From a virus, in IMG/VR virus record IMGVR_UViG_3300001351_000010, positions 1 through 48,406 of that record: a stretch of DNA of 48,406 bases; one strand, 5' to 3'. Below, piece after piece: positions 6,364-13,672 of the stretch. How positions within the stretch are numbered: position 1 is the first letter of the stretch; each line of letters starts with the position of its first letter. Position numbers and translations under genes: made by a program. The notes beneath the pieces were generated by a model. The model saw only the letters and a list, made by a program, of their open reading frames with translations, was not told the origin of the DNA and did no database searches.

Positions 6364-7302
6364 ATGAATCTAGGATACGCTTGTATTAATACTGCACTAA
6401 GTGCTAACAAAATTATGACAAATCGCACAATGCGTCGAAAAACATTTGATGCTAAAGGTATTGATTATGTCTCCGATCTTGCATTACTTAATGTTAAAGA
6501 TCTTAAAACTATTGTTCAGTGGAATAATGAGATGAAAATCAAGTTATTTCGGTTATCTAGCCAAATATTCCCTTGGTCAGATGAATATGATGTTAAAACT
6601 CTTAAAGATTATGATGAGATTAAATCAATAATGTTTGAGATTGGGCAAATTGCTAAAGATGGAGGACAACGACTTACGATGCATCCAGGCCCTTATAATT
6701 GTTTAGCTTCACCTACTCAAAAAGTAGTTGAAAAAACTATTAGAGAATTAAATTTTCATAGTGAGCAATTTAATATGATGGGTTATGACCCATCACCTTA
6801 CAATAAAATAAATATTCATGTTGGAGGTGCATATGGTGATAAATCCACAACGTTGGCGCGTTTTGTGCAGAATTTTAGTTTATTGAATATTGACACTCAA
6901 AAACGCTTAGTTATTGAAAATGATGACAGTCCAAACGAATACTCTGTTAAAGATTTGTTTGATGGTATTTATCAACAAATTGGTATTCCAATTACATTTG
7001 ATTATTTCCATCATAAATTTAATACTGGAGGGTTAACTGAGGAAGAAGCACTTAAAATGGCATCTATTACTTGGCCTGAAGGTGTTACTCAATGTTGTCA
7101 TTATTCTGAAAGTAGACGTGAAGAAAAATTAGATGAAACAATTCGCCCTCAAGCTCACTCTGATTTAATTTATAATAAAATTAATACTTATGGTCTTAAC
7201 CCAGATATAGTAATAGAAGCTAAATTAAAAGAACAGTCTATTTTTAATATAGGTCAAGATTCAGAAGAGAATGAATTTAAAGTTTTAACACAAGCTTGTT
7301 AG
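6364..7302 (+). CDS. uvdE: UV damage endonuclease (UvdE/UvsE family)
   Basis: A 312-residue protein with the family hallmarks throughout: N-terminal MNLGYACINTALS, FRLSSQIFPWS, QRLTMHPGPYNCLASP, KINIHVGGAYGDK, RLVIENDDSPNEYSVKDL, PITFDYFHHKF and a final IVIEAKLKE. It is a TIM-barrel enzyme whose His, Glu and Asp residues in these motifs bind metal ions. It nicks DNA 5' to UV photoproducts and abasic sites, giving a repair route independent of UvrABC. Its length is normal for the family. It is a single-gene unit with its own class A promoter and the AATAAAGGTTATG leader, suggesting early or middle expression to repair phage or host DNA. Confidence 0.95.
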   Translation: MNLGYACINTALSANKIMTNRTMRRKTFDAKGIDYVSDLALLNVKDLKTIVQWNNEMKIKLFRLSSQIFPWSDEYDVKTLKDYDEIKSIMFEIGQIAKDGGQRLTMHPGPYNCLASPTQKVVEKTIRELNFHSEQFNMMGYDPSPYNKINIHVGGAYGDKSTTLARFVQNFSLLNIDTQKRLVIENDDSPNEYSVKDLFDGIYQQIGIPITFDYFHHKFNTGGLTEEEALKMASITWPEGVTQCCHYSESRREEKLDETIRPQAHSDLIYNKINTYGLNPDIVIEAKLKEQSIFNIGQDSEENEFKVLTQAC

Positions 7303-7307
7303 TAAAT

Positions 7308-7338
7308 TTGGAAAATTGAAAATCAATTCGTATATTCA
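7308..7338 (+). promoter_or_regulatory. class A promoter for the gene at 7357
   Basis: TTGG at 7308, 20-bp spacer, TTCG-TATATTCA with the -7 box at 7331-7338. A small hairpin AATTGA-AAA-TCAATT (7314-7328) occupies the spacer. Confidence 0.65.
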
Positions 7339-7356
7339 CGTATAATAAAAATAAAT

Positions 7357-7557
7357 ATGTTACCACAATTTAAAAAAGATTTTTTGGAAAAGATGAGTCA
7401 AGAAGAAATGATTAGTTTTAATGAAATATGGTTAAGAGTAATAAAACATGGTTTACAATTTGAAGTAACTTATACAGCATTAGAAGAAATGAAATCTAAT
7501 CCTGAATCATCTCCTCTCCTTTGTTTGCAGATTGCAGCAGAAGATTGGGATTGTTAA
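7357..7557 (+). CDS. small helical hypothetical protein
   Basis: A 66-residue acidic, mostly helical protein (begins MLPQFKKDFLEKMSQEEM). No family recognised. It has its own class A promoter. The -33 of the following promoter lies in its last codons. Confidence 0.55.
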   Translation: MLPQFKKDFLEKMSQEEMISFNEIWLRVIKHGLQFEVTYTALEEMKSNPESSPLLCLQIAAEDWDC

Positions 7558-7576
7558 AAAATTGTTCGTATATTTA
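7545..7576 (+). promoter_or_regulatory. class A promoter for the gene at 7600
   Basis: TTGG at 7545, inside the end of the previous gene, a spacer one base longer than usual (21 bp), then TTCG-TATATTTA with the -7 box at 7569-7576. Confidence 0.55.
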
Positions 7577-7599
7577 AATATAAATTAAAAATCAAAGTT

Positions 7600-7791
7600 A
7601 TGTCAGAAAAAGAAAAAGATCCACAAGTTGAACTCATTAATGAGGCTATCCAATTATCAAAAATTAGAGATACATATTGGGATTACCATCCATCAAATCC
7701 AAAATCAATAGATGTTACTATCGAGATTCCTAAAATCGATAAAGCTATTGAGGAAATTGAAAACAAACTTAAACTTATTACTAGTAATTAA
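7600..7791 (+). CDS. small hypothetical protein
   Basis: A 63-residue charged protein with helical ends (residues 8-24 and 45-60). It has its own class A promoter at 7545. It ends only 7 nt before tRNA-Leu, so its transcript probably continues into the tRNA genes. No family recognised. Confidence 0.55.
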   Translation: MSEKEKDPQVELINEAIQLSKIRDTYWDYHPSNPKSIDVTIEIPKIDKAIEEIENKLKLITSN

Positions 7792-7798
7792 ACCGAAT

Positions 7799-7887
7799 GC
7801 CGCTGTGGTGGAATTGGTAGACACGACAGACTTAAAATCTGTTGAGCCGAATGGCTCGTGGCGGTTCGAGTCCGCCCAGCGGTACCA
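7799..7887 (+). tRNA. tRNA-Leu (anticodon UAA)
   Basis: The acceptor stem GCCGCTG/CAGCGGT is followed by discriminator A and an encoded CCA. The anticodon arm ACAGA-CTTAAAA-TCTGT gives anticodon TAA. A long variable arm (GAGCC/GGCTC) is as expected for Leu, and the T arm is GGCGG-TTCGAGT-CCGCC. TTA is visibly the main Leu codon of the phage genes, so the tRNA fits the codon usage. Confidence 0.95.
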
Positions 7888-7894
7888 ACACTCC

Positions 7895-7906
7895 TAAAAC
7901 GTTATT
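7895..7906 (+). repeat. 12-bp direct repeat, copy 1
   Basis: TAAAACGTTATT occurs here and again at 8107-8118, flanking tRNA-Arg and the tRNA-like element. It may be a leftover of tRNA gene gain or a processing signal, or chance in an AT-rich region. Confidence 0.4.
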
Positions 7907-7918
7907 TTTTTATAGAAT

Positions 7919-7995
7919 GGACTCGTAGCTCAGCTGGATAGAGCAATACCCTTCTAAGGTATCGGTCGTAGGTTCGAATCCTACCGGGTTCACCA
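7919..7995 (+). tRNA. tRNA-Arg (anticodon UCU)
   Basis: The acceptor stem GGACTCG/CGGGTTC (two wobble pairs) is followed by discriminator A and an encoded CCA. D arm GCTC/GAGC; anticodon arm ATACC-CTTCTAA-GGTAT giving TCT; T arm GTAGG-TTCGAAT-CCTAC. It reads AGA, visibly the preferred Arg codon in the phage genes. Confidence 0.95.
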
Positions 7996-7998
7996 CAT

Positions 7999-8077
7999 AG
8001 GCATGTATCTCCTCAAGCTTATACCTTGTAGAAAGAGTAATTGGTTACATGAGAGTTCAAGTCTCTCCTTGCCTACC
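7999..8077 (+). ncRNA. degenerate tRNA-like element
   Basis: A perfect T arm GAGAG-TTCAAGT-CTCTC (8051-8067) and an acceptor-like stem AGGCATG/CTTGCCT (7999-8005 with 8068-8074, one mismatch) end in ACC without the final A. Between them lie a hairpin CAAG-CTTATAC-CTTG (8014-8028), whose 7-nt loop would present anticodon UAU (Ile), and a second hairpin GTAA-TTGG-TTAC (8037-8048). No normal D arm fits. It may be a tRNA remnant or an unusual tRNA. Confidence 0.45.
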
Positions 8078-8106
8078 TTAAAGAAGATTTACATATGTAT
8101 TAGTGA

Positions 8107-8118
8107 TAAAACGTTATT
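8107..8118 (+). repeat. 12-bp direct repeat, copy 2
   Basis: Second copy of TAAAACGTTATT (first at 7895-7906). Confidence 0.4.
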
Positions 8119-8142
8119 CTACTTTACACTCTCTATTACTTA

Positions 8143-9126
8143 ATGTATAAATTTCTTCTTTCCCTTGCGGTTATATTACTGCCCTTATCGTTATTTTCCC
8201 AATCTCCAGATGCCATAATAGGTGATGTAGAAATTGAAACTGGGTGTATTGGTGATACACCTTTTTATAACATAAATTATGTTGTATGGAATTTTGGTGA
8301 TGAAGAAATTACAGACTATTGTATTGAAATTTGGAATGAAGATTATTATCAATGTTTTAGTAGTGATTTATTTGGGGCTTATGCAATTCCTCCTGGGGAA
8401 GGGCAATTCTTTACTACTCCTTATTTTGAAATGGAAGGGCCTGGTAGTATTTTTGTAATGTCTGTTGATGGTATTTTAAATGAAATCGTTACTGGAAATA
8501 ATAATACAACTGTATTCTTACCTGAAATACCTGAGTGTCCTGTTGATTGTTTAAACGATACAATTACTATAACTTTACCACCAGATACTATTATACAAAC
8601 GCAAATTGACACCGTTATAACGCAAGAATACGTGTATTTAACCGATACAATTGTGGAATACATAGCAGATACTGTAGTTGTAGACAATTACATATATACA
8701 GTAGATACTTTGGAAGTTGAAGTTTTAGAGTATGTTTTTTTAACAGATACTATCACAAAAATTATTGAAGTAGATTGTAATACTGGTTTGCCCTGTAGTG
8801 AATTAATTATTGATGGGTGCTGGCCTTGGAATGTTTTTATACCTAATGTACTAACCCCAAATAATGATGGTATAAATGATGTTTGGGAAATTATTTTTGA
8901 TTTAGAGTGTTGGGTTGATGTAGAATTTAAGATTTACAATAGATGGGGAAGTTTAGTTTTTGAAGGTTACGGAGAAGATTATAGCAGTTATCCTTATTGG
9001 GATGGTAGTATGCAAGGTGGATCCTCTTATGTGGTTGATGGAATATATGTTTATACTTTCTATGCTAGAAAATATAATTCCCCAGAAATATATCAAAAAT
9101 CTGGGCATCTTACAATATTAAGGTAA
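8143..9126 (+). CDS. secreted protein with T9SS type B sorting domain (gliding-motility CTD family)
   Basis: A 327-residue protein. Residues 1-20 are a classical signal peptide (MYKFLL, hydrophobic core, ending LFSQ before SPD). Residues about 25-125 resemble a CARDB-like beta-sandwich (NYVVWNFGDEEITDYCIEIW). Residues about 140-215 form a repetitive Thr/Val/Asp linker with recurring DTI and DTV units. From residue 232 the sequence has the hallmarks of the CHU_C/TIGR04131-type C-terminal domain: FIPNVLTPNNDGINDVW, FKIYNRWGSLVFEG, WDGSMQGG and GIYVYTFYARK. In Bacteroidetes this domain directs export through the type IX secretion system and attachment to the cell surface. In a phage it would put a phage product on the surface of the infected host, perhaps for superinfection exclusion. 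It sits beside the tRNA genes, a usual cargo position. Confidence 0.85.
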   Translation: MYKFLLSLAVILLPLSLFSQSPDAIIGDVEIETGCIGDTPFYNINYVVWNFGDEEITDYCIEIWNEDYYQCFSSDLFGAYAIPPGEGQFFTTPYFEMEGPGSIFVMSVDGILNEIVTGNNNTTVFLPEIPECPVDCLNDTITITLPPDTIIQTQIDTVITQEYVYLTDTIVEYIADTVVVDNYIYTVDTLEVEVLEYVFLTDTITKIIEVDCNTGLPCSELIIDGCWPWNVFIPNVLTPNNDGINDVWEIIFDLECWVDVEFKIYNRWGSLVFEGYGEDYSSYPYWDGSMQGGSSYVVDGIYVYTFYARKYNSPEIYQKSGHLTILR

Positions 9127-9133
9127 AAATTAC

Positions 9134-9164
9134 TTGGATTGCTAGTATTTATACCATATATTAT
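9134..9164 (+). promoter_or_regulatory. class A promoter for the gene at 9191
   Basis: TTGG at 9134, 20-bp spacer, -7 box TATATTAT at 9157-9164. The spacer also holds TATTTATA (9146-9153), close to the class B motif. Confidence 0.55.
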
Positions 9165-9190
9165 GACTTTAATACTATAAAATTTTTAAA

Positions 9191-9379
9191 ATGAGCCATT
9201 ACGAAGACGCACTTTATGAAGTTTATGAAACAGTACAAAGAGAAGGATTAAAAGAAAAGTTTGACATACAAACTAAAAAAATGCAATCTCAAGATAAACA
9301 TAAAAATAAAACTGTGGTTGAAAAGTGGGAGTATGCTTTATATAGGATAAGAGGTGGTAATAGTAAAGATCGTTACTAA
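9191..9379 (+). CDS. small charged hypothetical protein
   Basis: A 62-residue hydrophilic protein, mostly helical at its N-terminus (HYEDALYEVYETVQREGLKE) and basic at the C-terminus. Two nt separate it from the next gene, with which it probably forms an operon under the promoter at 9134. No family recognised. Confidence 0.55.
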   Translation: MSHYEDALYEVYETVQREGLKEKFDIQTKKMQSQDKHKNKTVVEKWEYALYRIRGGNSKDRY

Positions 9380-9381
9380 GT

Positions 9382-9816
9382 ATGAAAAAAATGGATTTTG
9401 ATAATATATTTAACCTATTTGGTGAAGAAGATGTAAGTAATAATACTACTACTTATACTAATTTAACCTCAACTCCCCTATATTGGTTAGGTATGCATAC
9501 AAAACTTATCCTTAATCATATAAATTTTAGGAAAAAAGCAATACGATTGTTAAAAAATTCAAATATGGAGTTAGATCCTGCAGAATTAGCAGCTGCCGGT
9601 GAAGTAATTGCTTATAATAGAGCTTGGTTTTATATTAAAAAAATAGATCTTAGTAATAAAGATCATGTTGAGGCTATATTGGCACATGGTGATGATTTTT
9701 TGGAAACTTCTTTAGAATTAGCCATCAAACATTTCCAATCCCCAGAAAGAGAAGAGTATGAAAAATGTCTTCATCTTTTAGAAGTTCTTAAACTATCAAA
9801 AGAATTACGACTTTAA
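9382..9816 (+). CDS. hypothetical helical protein
   Basis: A 144-residue, predominantly helical acidic protein with a Ser/Thr/Asn-rich patch at residues 18-32. Second gene of the 9191 operon. Nothing in it resembles a family I recognise. A 147-nt gap follows, containing the next class A promoter and no gene. Confidence 0.6.
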   Translation: MKKMDFDNIFNLFGEEDVSNNTTTYTNLTSTPLYWLGMHTKLILNHINFRKKAIRLLKNSNMELDPAELAAAGEVIAYNRAWFYIKKIDLSNKDHVEAILAHGDDFLETSLELAIKHFQSPEREEYEKCLHLLEVLKLSKELRL

Positions 9817-9906
9817 GTAGGATACCAGAGAAATTTTGGGTACCTTGGAAATACGGGTTTTGAAGATATTTAGGAAAATGAAAGAATAGGAAATGAGGAG
9901 TATAGG

Positions 9907-9937
9907 TTGGATGAATGAGGGGGTTATTGTATATTAT
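9907..9937 (+). promoter_or_regulatory. class A promoter for the operon starting at 9964
   Basis: TTGG at 9907, 20-bp spacer, -7 box TATATTAT at 9930-9937. It lies in the only sizeable gap of this part. It probably serves the genes from 9964 to the sigma-like gene ending at 12068. Confidence 0.55.
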
Positions 9938-9963
9938 AGACACATTAATAAAATAAAAATAAT

Positions 9964-10161
9964 ATGGCATTTAGAAACAAAGAATTGGTTGACAAAGGGT
10001 TTGTAAATATTAAATCCGGAGTTAAAACATTAGATCTAATGGTATCCCGTGGAGGAAGCGACATTGATACTTTTAGAAAAAAAATAAAAGAGGTTTATGA
10101 TAAAATTGAAGAGGTAGAATCTTTAGTTGAACGCGAAGCCGGAGTTCTAAGAAACGGATAA
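9964..10161 (+). CDS. small helical hypothetical protein
   Basis: A 65-residue protein with a C-terminal amphipathic helix of coiled-coil type (FRKKIKEVYDKIEEVESLV). First gene after the promoter at 9907. No family recognised. Confidence 0.55.
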   Translation: MAFRNKELVDKGFVNIKSGVKTLDLMVSRGGSDIDTFRKKIKEVYDKIEEVESLVEREAGVLRNG

Positions 10162-10177
10162 TACAAAAATAAAAGTT

Positions 10178-10951
10178 ATGAAATTAACAGCAGACCAAAT
10201 TCAAATGAATTGGGTGGAATTTTTGAGTAATATTGATACTTATATTTCCTCTCCTCGTAAAGAACAACTAACTAAATTTTATGAAAAGTATGCGGAACGT
10301 ATTATGTTTATGCCTGCTGCTCATAAAAAAGAATATCACTCTGCCTTTCCTGGAGGTTATGTAGATCATGTTAATAGAGTAGTTAAAGCTGCTTTATCAA
10401 TGTCTGCTGTTTGGGAAGGTTTTGGTTGTGATATGACTACTTTTACTACTGAAGAATTAGTATTCTCAGCTATTAATCATGATTTAGGTAAAATGGGGGA
10501 TGATAACCATGAAGCTTATATCCCACAAACTGATAAATGGAGAAAAGATAAACTAGGTGAAGATTATATGTTTAATAAAGAATTAGCATTTTCAGCTGTC
10601 CCAGATAGAGGATTATTTTTACTTCAAGATAATAACATTAAATATACATTTAATGAAATGGTAGCAATCCAAACACATGATGGGTTATATGATTCAGCTA
10701 ATGAAAAATATTTAAAGGGTTATATGCCAGAACAAAAACCACGCACTTCATTACCATTTATTTTACATCAAGCAGATATGATGGCAGCTAGAATTGAATT
10801 TGAAATTGAATGGTTGCCTAAATTTAAAAATAACTTGGATACCAGTAAAAATAATTTTACATTGGGTAATAATAAGAAAACCTCTACAAAAAATAAAGCC
10901 TTAGGCTCTATTAAAAGTGAAGGTTTACAAAACATTTTTGATAAACTATAA
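10178..10951 (+). CDS. HD-domain metal-dependent phosphohydrolase
   Basis: A 257-residue protein with the HD-superfamily motif series: GGYVDHVNRVV with His64, NHDLGKMGD with His101-Asp102, IQTHDG with His167, and ILHQADMMAARIE with Asp200. These residues bind one or two divalent metals. Relatives hydrolyse nucleotides or act as 3'-5' exoribonucleases; the substrate here is unknown. The leader AATAAAAGTTATG resembles that of the class A genes. It lies 2 nt before a small membrane gene and upstream of the sigma-like gene, so it is probably in the same operon. Confidence 0.85.
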   Translation: MKLTADQIQMNWVEFLSNIDTYISSPRKEQLTKFYEKYAERIMFMPAAHKKEYHSAFPGGYVDHVNRVVKAALSMSAVWEGFGCDMTTFTTEELVFSAINHDLGKMGDDNHEAYIPQTDKWRKDKLGEDYMFNKELAFSAVPDRGLFLLQDNNIKYTFNEMVAIQTHDGLYDSANEKYLKGYMPEQKPRTSLPFILHQADMMAARIEFEIEWLPKFKNNLDTSKNNFTLGNNKKTSTKNKALGSIKSEGLQNIFDKL

Positions 10952-10953
10952 AT

Positions 10954-11247
10954 ATGGAAATTTATCCAACTACATTATTTGTAACAATTGCAATTTTAAG
11001 CATTTTAGTTTTAGTCTTAGGATATACAACTTTTAATTTACTTAAGAAAAATGAAAGAGCAGAAGATATAGTATTAGGATATCTTGATTATTTAGATAAA
11101 ATATCCAGGGTAATAGAAGTTGCCGATGAAAAGGTAAAAAAAATTGATGTAAAAGGATCTTTTGAGTCAGATGATGAGGTAGGTTTTTTCTTTAAGCAAA
11201 TTAAACAAATTCAAGAAATTCTAAATGATTTCCAATTAAAAGAATAA
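10954..11247 (+). CDS. small membrane protein, N-terminal anchor
   Basis: A 97-residue protein. Residues 7-29 form one transmembrane helix (LFVTIAILSILVLVLGYTTF), followed by a charged, probably coiled-coil cytoplasmic part. Separated by 2 nt from the HD-domain gene and 8 nt from the sigma-like gene. Function unknown. Confidence 0.65.
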   Translation: MEIYPTTLFVTIAILSILVLVLGYTTFNLLKKNERAEDIVLGYLDYLDKISRVIEVADEKVKKIDVKGSFESDDEVGFFFKQIKQIQEILNDFQLKE

Positions 11248-11255
11248 AATAGCAG

Positions 11256-12068
11256 ATGGATGAAATAATAAGGAGGCATAAATCATTACCTCAGAAAAAA
11301 GTATATTTTTCAAAAGTGACAGAAGCAGCGATTGTAAGATACAATCGCTCCTCTGATCCCGAAGAGCGAAGTGATATATATGCCGAACATATACATTGGG
11401 GTTTTTATAAACTTACAGAAAATATCATCCATACTTTTAAGTTTTATCATACTGATGGGGTAGAAAATTTAGAAGATTTACAACATGAGATAATTACCTT
11501 TTTATTATCTAAAATACATCTATTTAATCCTGAAAATGGAGCTAAAGCCTATTCATATTTTGGAACTATAGTTAAACGTTGGTTAATAGTATACAACCAA
11601 AAAAATTACGGTAAAAAAATAAAAAATATAGCAATTTCAGATTTAAATCACTACTCACAATTAGATACATCAGATCCTTCATTTATTATATCACAAAATA
11701 GATTAGATGATACTCAAGTTTTAGTTGAAGATGAAGAATTTAGTAGTAGAAATTTAAAAGAAAATAAAGACTATAAATATGAAGATCGTTTATCTTTATT
11801 TATAGACCAATATGTAAAATATTGTACTGATAGAATTTATGTTTTATTTCCTAAAGGTAATGATGCTACTATAGCTGATGCCATTTTAGAATTATTTAGA
11901 AAAAGAGATGCCATTGATGTATTTAATAAAAAGGCACTTTATATCTACATTCGTGAGATGGTAGATGTTAAAACTCCAAAAATAACTAAAATAGCTAATA
12001 AATTATATGCTATATTTAAAGAAAAGTATATGTTTTATTTAGAACATGGCTACTTTCCACCAAAATAG
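11256..12068 (+). CDS. putative phage late sigma factor (gp55/sigma-70 region 2-like)
   Basis: A 270-residue protein. Residues about 40-125 resemble sigma region 2 and T4 gp55: a helix containing DLQHEIITFLLSKIHLFNPENG, then KAYSYFGTIVKRWLIVYNQK, comparable to the [20 protein letters not shown] segment I recall from gp55. Phage late sigma factors redirect the host RNA polymerase to late promoters. The gene ends just before the first structural operon and a TATTTATAA motif at 12082, where such a factor would be expected to act. The C-terminal half (about 180-270) is helical and not recognised. Moderate confidence; a remote homology search is needed. Confidence 0.6.
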   Translation: MDEIIRRHKSLPQKKVYFSKVTEAAIVRYNRSSDPEERSDIYAEHIHWGFYKLTENIIHTFKFYHTDGVENLEDLQHEIITFLLSKIHLFNPENGAKAYSYFGTIVKRWLIVYNQKNYGKKIKNIAISDLNHYSQLDTSDPSFIISQNRLDDTQVLVEDEEFSSRNLKENKDYKYEDRLSLFIDQYVKYCTDRIYVLFPKGNDATIADAILELFRKRDAIDVFNKKALYIYIREMVDVKTPKITKIANKLYAIFKEKYMFYLEHGYFPPK

Positions 12069-12081
12069 TTTTAATAATGCA

Positions 12082-12090
12082 TATTTATAA
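12082..12090 (+). promoter_or_regulatory. class B (late-type) promoter motif
   Basis: TATTTATAA 11 nt before the ATG at 12102, at the head of the tail/baseplate operon. The short distance would give a very short leader or a leaderless message. Confidence 0.5.
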
Positions 12091-12101
12091 TCAAAAACAT
12101 T

Positions 12102-12440
12102 ATGGGACAGTTAGATTCATACGTTTTTGGGGATAAAAAATTTTCTGATTTATTAGAAGAAATCTACCAAAACCAAAAAAAGAGAGATACTCAAGTAGTA
12201 GCTTTAATATCAGAATTAAAACCTTTAGTTCAAGAAATAGGTGATGCTACTCTTATAGTTCCTCTTATTAAAGAATATATGGAAATTGGAGTTAAAAATG
12301 ATGATGCTCTAATTAAAATGGCTACTATTGTTCAAAGAGCGCTTCAAAACCAAGATGAAGATGGTGGATTAGGAATTAGTGAAGAAGAAAAAGAACAATT
12401 ATTAGCTGAGATGGAAAAAATTTCAAAAGAAAATAAATAA
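12102..12440 (+). CDS. hypothetical late protein heading the tail operon
   Basis: A 112-residue acidic, almost entirely helical protein with a Glu/Lys-rich C-terminal coiled-coil-like helix (EEEKEQLLAEMEKI). It is the first gene of the tail/baseplate operon, and its stop overlaps the start of the spike gene (TAATG). It may be a tail assembly chaperone or minor virion protein, but nothing specific supports either. Confidence 0.6.
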   Translation: MGQLDSYVFGDKKFSDLLEEIYQNQKKRDTQVVALISELKPLVQEIGDATLIVPLIKEYMEIGVKNDDALIKMATIVQRALQNQDEDGGLGISEEEKEQLLAEMEKISKENK

Positions 12441-13672
12441 TGGCTCAACAACCTACAGGATTAAATTCACTTAAGGGCACACCATCAGTTAAACCTCAAA
12501 ATTCTGGGGTATTTGCAGCTAGGGTAAGACATGCTATGGTGGACGAACAAACTGAAAACAAAGCATTTAAAGATTTTGGCAATTGGAGTTCTATAGGTTG
12601 TTTATTTTTTGATAAATTAAATACCCCAAACCCCAGCCCCCAATTTACAACTGATAACTTTGCAAGACCTTTATTTCCTAATAATTCTAATATACCTTTA
12701 AAAAACGAAATAGTTTACATAATATCATTACCAAACAGTAATGTTCAAGGTGATGTTAATGACCAAACATATTATTACTTTCAGGCAATAAATATTTGGA
12801 ATAGCACACATCATAATGCTATCCCAGATCCTATTAATGGGGAATCAACACCCGCAGCACAATCTCAAGATTACGAACAAACAACTGCTGGTTCAATTAG
12901 AAGAGTTTCTGATGGTAGTACTGAAATTGATTTAGGTAAAGATTTTAAAGAAAAACTATCTATAAGAAATCTTCAACCCTATGAAGGTGATTTAATATAT
13001 CAAGGAAGATGGGGACAATCTCTTAGATTTGGTTCAACTAATAAAGATGCAACAATCCCCAATACATGGTCTAAATCAGGAGAAAACGGTGATGCTATTA
13101 CAATAATAAAAAATGGACAACATGAAGAAGATAGTGACCCTTGGATTCCACAAGTAGAAGACATAAACACAGATAAATCTAGTATTTATTTAACAACTAC
13201 TCAAGAAGTACCAATTGATTTAGCTAGTAAAAGTTATAAATCATATGCTTCATCACCAACAGCAGCTCCTATTTTTAAAGAAGAACAAGTAATTTTAAAT
13301 TCAGGTAGATTATTATTTAATTCAAAATCAGATTCTATTTTACTTTCATCTTTTGATACTATAAATCTAAACTCAGTAAATAGTGTAAATATAGATACCC
13401 CAAAAACCATAGTATCATCTCCTGAAATTTATTTAGGTGATAAGGGTGCTACTGAACCCATAATATTAGGTGATAAGTTTCTTTCAGATTTTTCATCATT
13501 AATGACATCATTAATATCATTATGTAGTGCATTAGGAACACCAATTGGTACACCAATTCCTTTTGTCCCTAACGCAGCTATCCCAGCTCCTGCTACACAA
13601 ACACTTGTTAAAGCACAAACAATGCTTAATAAAATTCAAATGTATAAATCTAAAGTAAGTAAATCTAAATAA
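12440..13672 (+). CDS. baseplate central spike-like protein (gp5/VgrG type)
   Basis: A 410-residue protein. The middle contains an OB-like segment (YEGDLIYQGRWGQSLRFGS). Residues about 284-347 are short alternating strands (ILNSGRLLFNSKSDSILLSS, NLNSVNSVNIDT, SPEIYLGD) like the intertwined beta-helix of T4 gp5 C-terminus and VgrG spikes. The spike is the membrane-piercing tip at the centre of a contractile baseplate. No lysozyme domain is seen, unlike T4 gp5. It lies upstream of gp25 and gp6 homologues. Confidence 0.7.
   Translation: MAQQPTGLNSLKGTPSVKPQNSGVFAARVRHAMVDEQTENKAFKDFGNWSSIGCLFFDKLNTPNPSPQFTTDNFARPLFPNNSNIPLKNEIVYIISLPNSNVQGDVNDQTYYYFQAINIWNSTHHNAIPDPINGESTPAAQSQDYEQTTAGSIRRVSDGSTEIDLGKDFKEKLSIRNLQPYEGDLIYQGRWGQSLRFGSTNKDATIPNTWSKSGENGDAITIIKNGQHEEDSDPWIPQVEDINTDKSSIYLTTTQEVPIDLASKSYKSYASSPTAAPIFKEEQVILNSGRLLFNSKSDSILLSSFDTINLNSVNSVNIDTPKTIVSSPEIYLGDKGATEPIILGDKFLSDFSSLMTSLISLCSALGTPIGTPIPFVPNAAIPAPATQTLVKAQTMLNKIQMYKSKVSKSK

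Noticed and set aside
7712-7897. 61-codon + strand ORF running through tRNA-Leu
   Set aside because: Its C-terminal half is the translated tRNA-Leu sequence and it overlaps the 7600 gene in another frame.
7895-8118. Prophage attachment site defined by the 12-bp direct repeats near the tRNAs
   Set aside because: The repeats do not overlap a tRNA 3' end, no integrase is seen in the window, and 12 bp in AT-rich DNA is weak evidence.
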